A DNA stretch of 64,000 nucleotides from Streptomyces sulfonofaciens. GTDB taxonomy: Bacteria > Actinomycetota > Actinomycetes > Streptomycetales > Streptomycetaceae. Positions 62,733 to 64,000 of the stretch are shown piece by piece; within the stretch, counting starts at the first letter, position 1, and each line of letters starts with the position of its first letter. A program made the translations under genes and the position numbers. Where the stretch lies: NCBI RefSeq assembly GCF_014656295.1, contig NZ_BNCD01000006.1:248001-312000 (forward strand), given 5' to 3'. A model generated the notes under the pieces. That model was not told the DNA's origin. It saw only the letters and a list, made by a program, of their open reading frames with translations, and searched no databases.

Positions 62733-63335
62733 GACGATCGCCCTCCCCACCGTGTCGGCACCGGGCGCCACGGCCTTGCGGCCCGGCCGTGCGCCGGGCC
62801 CCCGCAGGCCCGGTGGTGCGCCCGGCTCGACGGCGTCACGCAGTCGCCGCCATGGCCGCCCGGTTCTTCGATGACCAGCGCACGAACAGCGGGAAGTGTC
62901 ACGCACGCCCGGCACAGGCCCGGTACACGCCCGGCGTGCGCCGGGTACGGCGGCCACCTCCGCTGCACGGCCGGATGGAGCGCACACGGGTGGCCGCACC
63001 GCTTTCGCACGCGTCCGCACCGCCTTTCGCACGAGCCCGCACCGCCTTTCGCACGCGTCCGGCGGGACGGCCGAGCGCACGGGACGGCCTGCCCGGTGAG
63101 CGGTGCCGGGTGGCGGGGTGCCCGGGTCCCCGGGTGCCGAGGTACCGGGGTGTCCGGGATCCCCGGGGCGCCGGGTGCCGAGGTGTCCGGGATGCCGAGG
63201 TACCCGGGGTGCCGGGCCCCGAAGTGCCCGGGGTGCCGGAGTCCGGAAGTGCCCGGGGTGCCAAAGTCCCGGGCGCCAGGTGTCGGGCGCCGGGGCCGTG
63301 CCACGGCCGCCGGGGCCGGGGCGCCGCTCCGACGG
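62733..63335. repeat. Non-coding region with two tandem repeat arrays
   Basis: About 600 bases. At 62995-63060 three units of about 22 bases (cgcaccgcctttcgcacgcgtc) are tandem. At 63110-63290 many imperfect copies of ccgggtgccgaggt/gtgcccgggg make a low-complexity array. No coding sense; frames crossing it are His/Pro/Gly strings. Confidence 0.65.
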
Positions 63336-63959
63336 TCATCGCACCCGGGTCCGGCGGGACACCGCGGCGCGCAGGATGCGCCGGCCCTCCGTGGAGGTTT
63401 CGAGCGCCTGGCGCAGCGCACCGGCGCCGTGCTCGGCCAGCAGGGTCAGGATCTCCGACTGGCGGCGCAGTTCGGCCGCGGCCAGCGGGGTGATGCCCTG
63501 CGTGCGGCCCTCGCGGTACGCCGCCACGGGCGCGGGGTCCCCGCCGGAGCCGTCGAGCAGAGCGTGGACGCGCAGGGCGGCCAGCGAGCAGGCGTCGGCC
63601 CAGGAGTGCAGCGCCTCGTCCTGCGCGCCGGCCCCGGAGCCGATCGGGGCGGGGACCGGGGGCAGGTCGGCGGGCGCGGTGTCGAGCATACGGAGCACCA
63701 GCGCCCTGCCCTCGGCCACCGGCGCCGCCCCCTGGGCCGCCCCGGGCGCCTGGGACGATCCGCCGTCCGATGTGTCGAGCACGGCCCGGGCCGCCGCCAA
63801 CCGCTCGGGCCAGCCGTGGCCGTCGGCGAGGCTGGACCACAGGGGGCGCAGGGTCTCGTCGCCACCGCCCAGCAGCGGCAGGCAACGATCGAGGCAGGCA
63901 AGACCGGTCGTCGCCAGTCCCCGCTCGTCGGCCGCGGCGATCAGTGCCACCAGGCTCAT
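63336..63959 (-). CDS. Helical protein of unknown function
   Basis: A 207-residue mostly helical protein: SLVALIAAADERGLATTGLA at the start, LWSSLADGHGWPERLAAARA, a flexible Ala/Gly stretch in the middle, DEALHSWADACSLAALRVHA, and a basic end ILRAAVSRRTRVR. No signal peptide or membrane segment. A GAGGAAG site precedes the ATG. I do not recognise a domain; the leucine/alanine repeats recall HEAT-like helices. Confidence 0.7.
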   Translation of the reverse strand: MSLVALIAAADERGLATTGLACLDRCLPLLGGGDETLRPLWSSLADGHGWPERLAAARAVLDTSDGGSSQAPGAAQGAAPVAEGRALVLRMLDTAPADLPPVPAPIGSGAGAQDEALHSWADACSLAALRVHALLDGSGGDPAPVAAYREGRTQGITPLAAAELRRQSEILTLLAEHGAGALRQALETSTEGRRILRAAVSRRTRVR

Positions 63960-64000
63960 GACGTCTTCCTCTCCGCAAAGGGCACGTTCAGAACTGCGTG

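Noticed and set aside
63100..63300. Array resembling CRISPR repeats
   Set aside because: Units are short, irregular and contiguous, without constant repeats or unique spacers, and no cas genes are present.

Overview
This is a chromosomal segment of a Streptomyces. The base composition is very GC-rich, coding regions have G/C-ending codons, GTG and TTG starts are common, and one gene carries a rare TTA (bldA-type) codon. From about 0.5 to 42.2 kb the gene order and products match, from memory, the S. coelicolor core region around afsQ (roughly SCO4908 down to SCO4866). No search was run, so locus correspondences are recall, not computed results.

Region by region. 0.5-4.9 kb: the sigQ / afsQ1-afsQ2 / lipoprotein signalling locus, with an AfsQ1-type GTCAC-n6-GTCAC direct repeat upstream of sigQ. 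5-6.3 kb: small envelope proteins (VanZ-like, PspC, a small exported protein). 6.4-22.7 kb: nucleoside salvage, made up of adenosine deaminase, thymidine phosphorylase, cytidine deaminase, two permeases, a double-ABC ATPase, a BMP-type nucleoside-binding lipoprotein and an M20 amidohydrolase. It is interrupted by a LysR/MFS pair, an ECF sigma/STAS overlap and a Uma2 protein. A near-identical CTACGCGCGT motif lies upstream of both add and the BMP gene. 22.9-26 kb: a membrane protein and a Pro/Ala-rich MinD/EspI-like ATPase. 26.2-37.1 kb: a cell-wall glycopolymer cluster of the Kdn/sialic acid type (NeuB-like synthase, a CMP-acid synthetase fused to a HAD phosphatase, three sialyltransferase-like proteins, a GT2 glycosyltransferase, an acyltransferase and a methyltransferase). 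It resembles the teichulosonic-acid genes of S. coelicolor. 37.3-42.2 kb: an acyl-CoA mutase large subunit, an L,D-transpeptidase lipoprotein and an ECF sigma factor with a membrane-anchored putative regulator.

42.6-62.1 kb is an accessory block bounded by a 63-bp direct repeat (59/63 identical), which is also hairpin-forming. It holds many small oxidoreductases and alpha/beta hydrolases, each next to its own regulator (MarR, AraC, TetR, CGNR), plus a peroxiredoxin, an old-yellow-enzyme homologue, an MBL-fold protein, an F420/FMN luciferase-like protein and an aldo-keto reductase. It also holds decayed genes (OhrR-like MarR, RclA-like flavoprotein) and two inverted IS5-type remnants flanking a tetR-aldo/keto reductase module with a 46-bp palindromic operator. 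It looks like an actively remodelled electrophile/xenobiotic-response island. 62-64 kb returns to Streptomyces-type genes: a SMI1/KNR4 protein and an unknown protein.

No rRNA, tRNA or CRISPR was recognised. The strongest candidates for new biology are the shared nucleoside operator, the operator-controlled tetR-AKR module between IS remnants, the glycopolymer cluster with its fused synthetase-phosphatase, and the repeat-bounded island.
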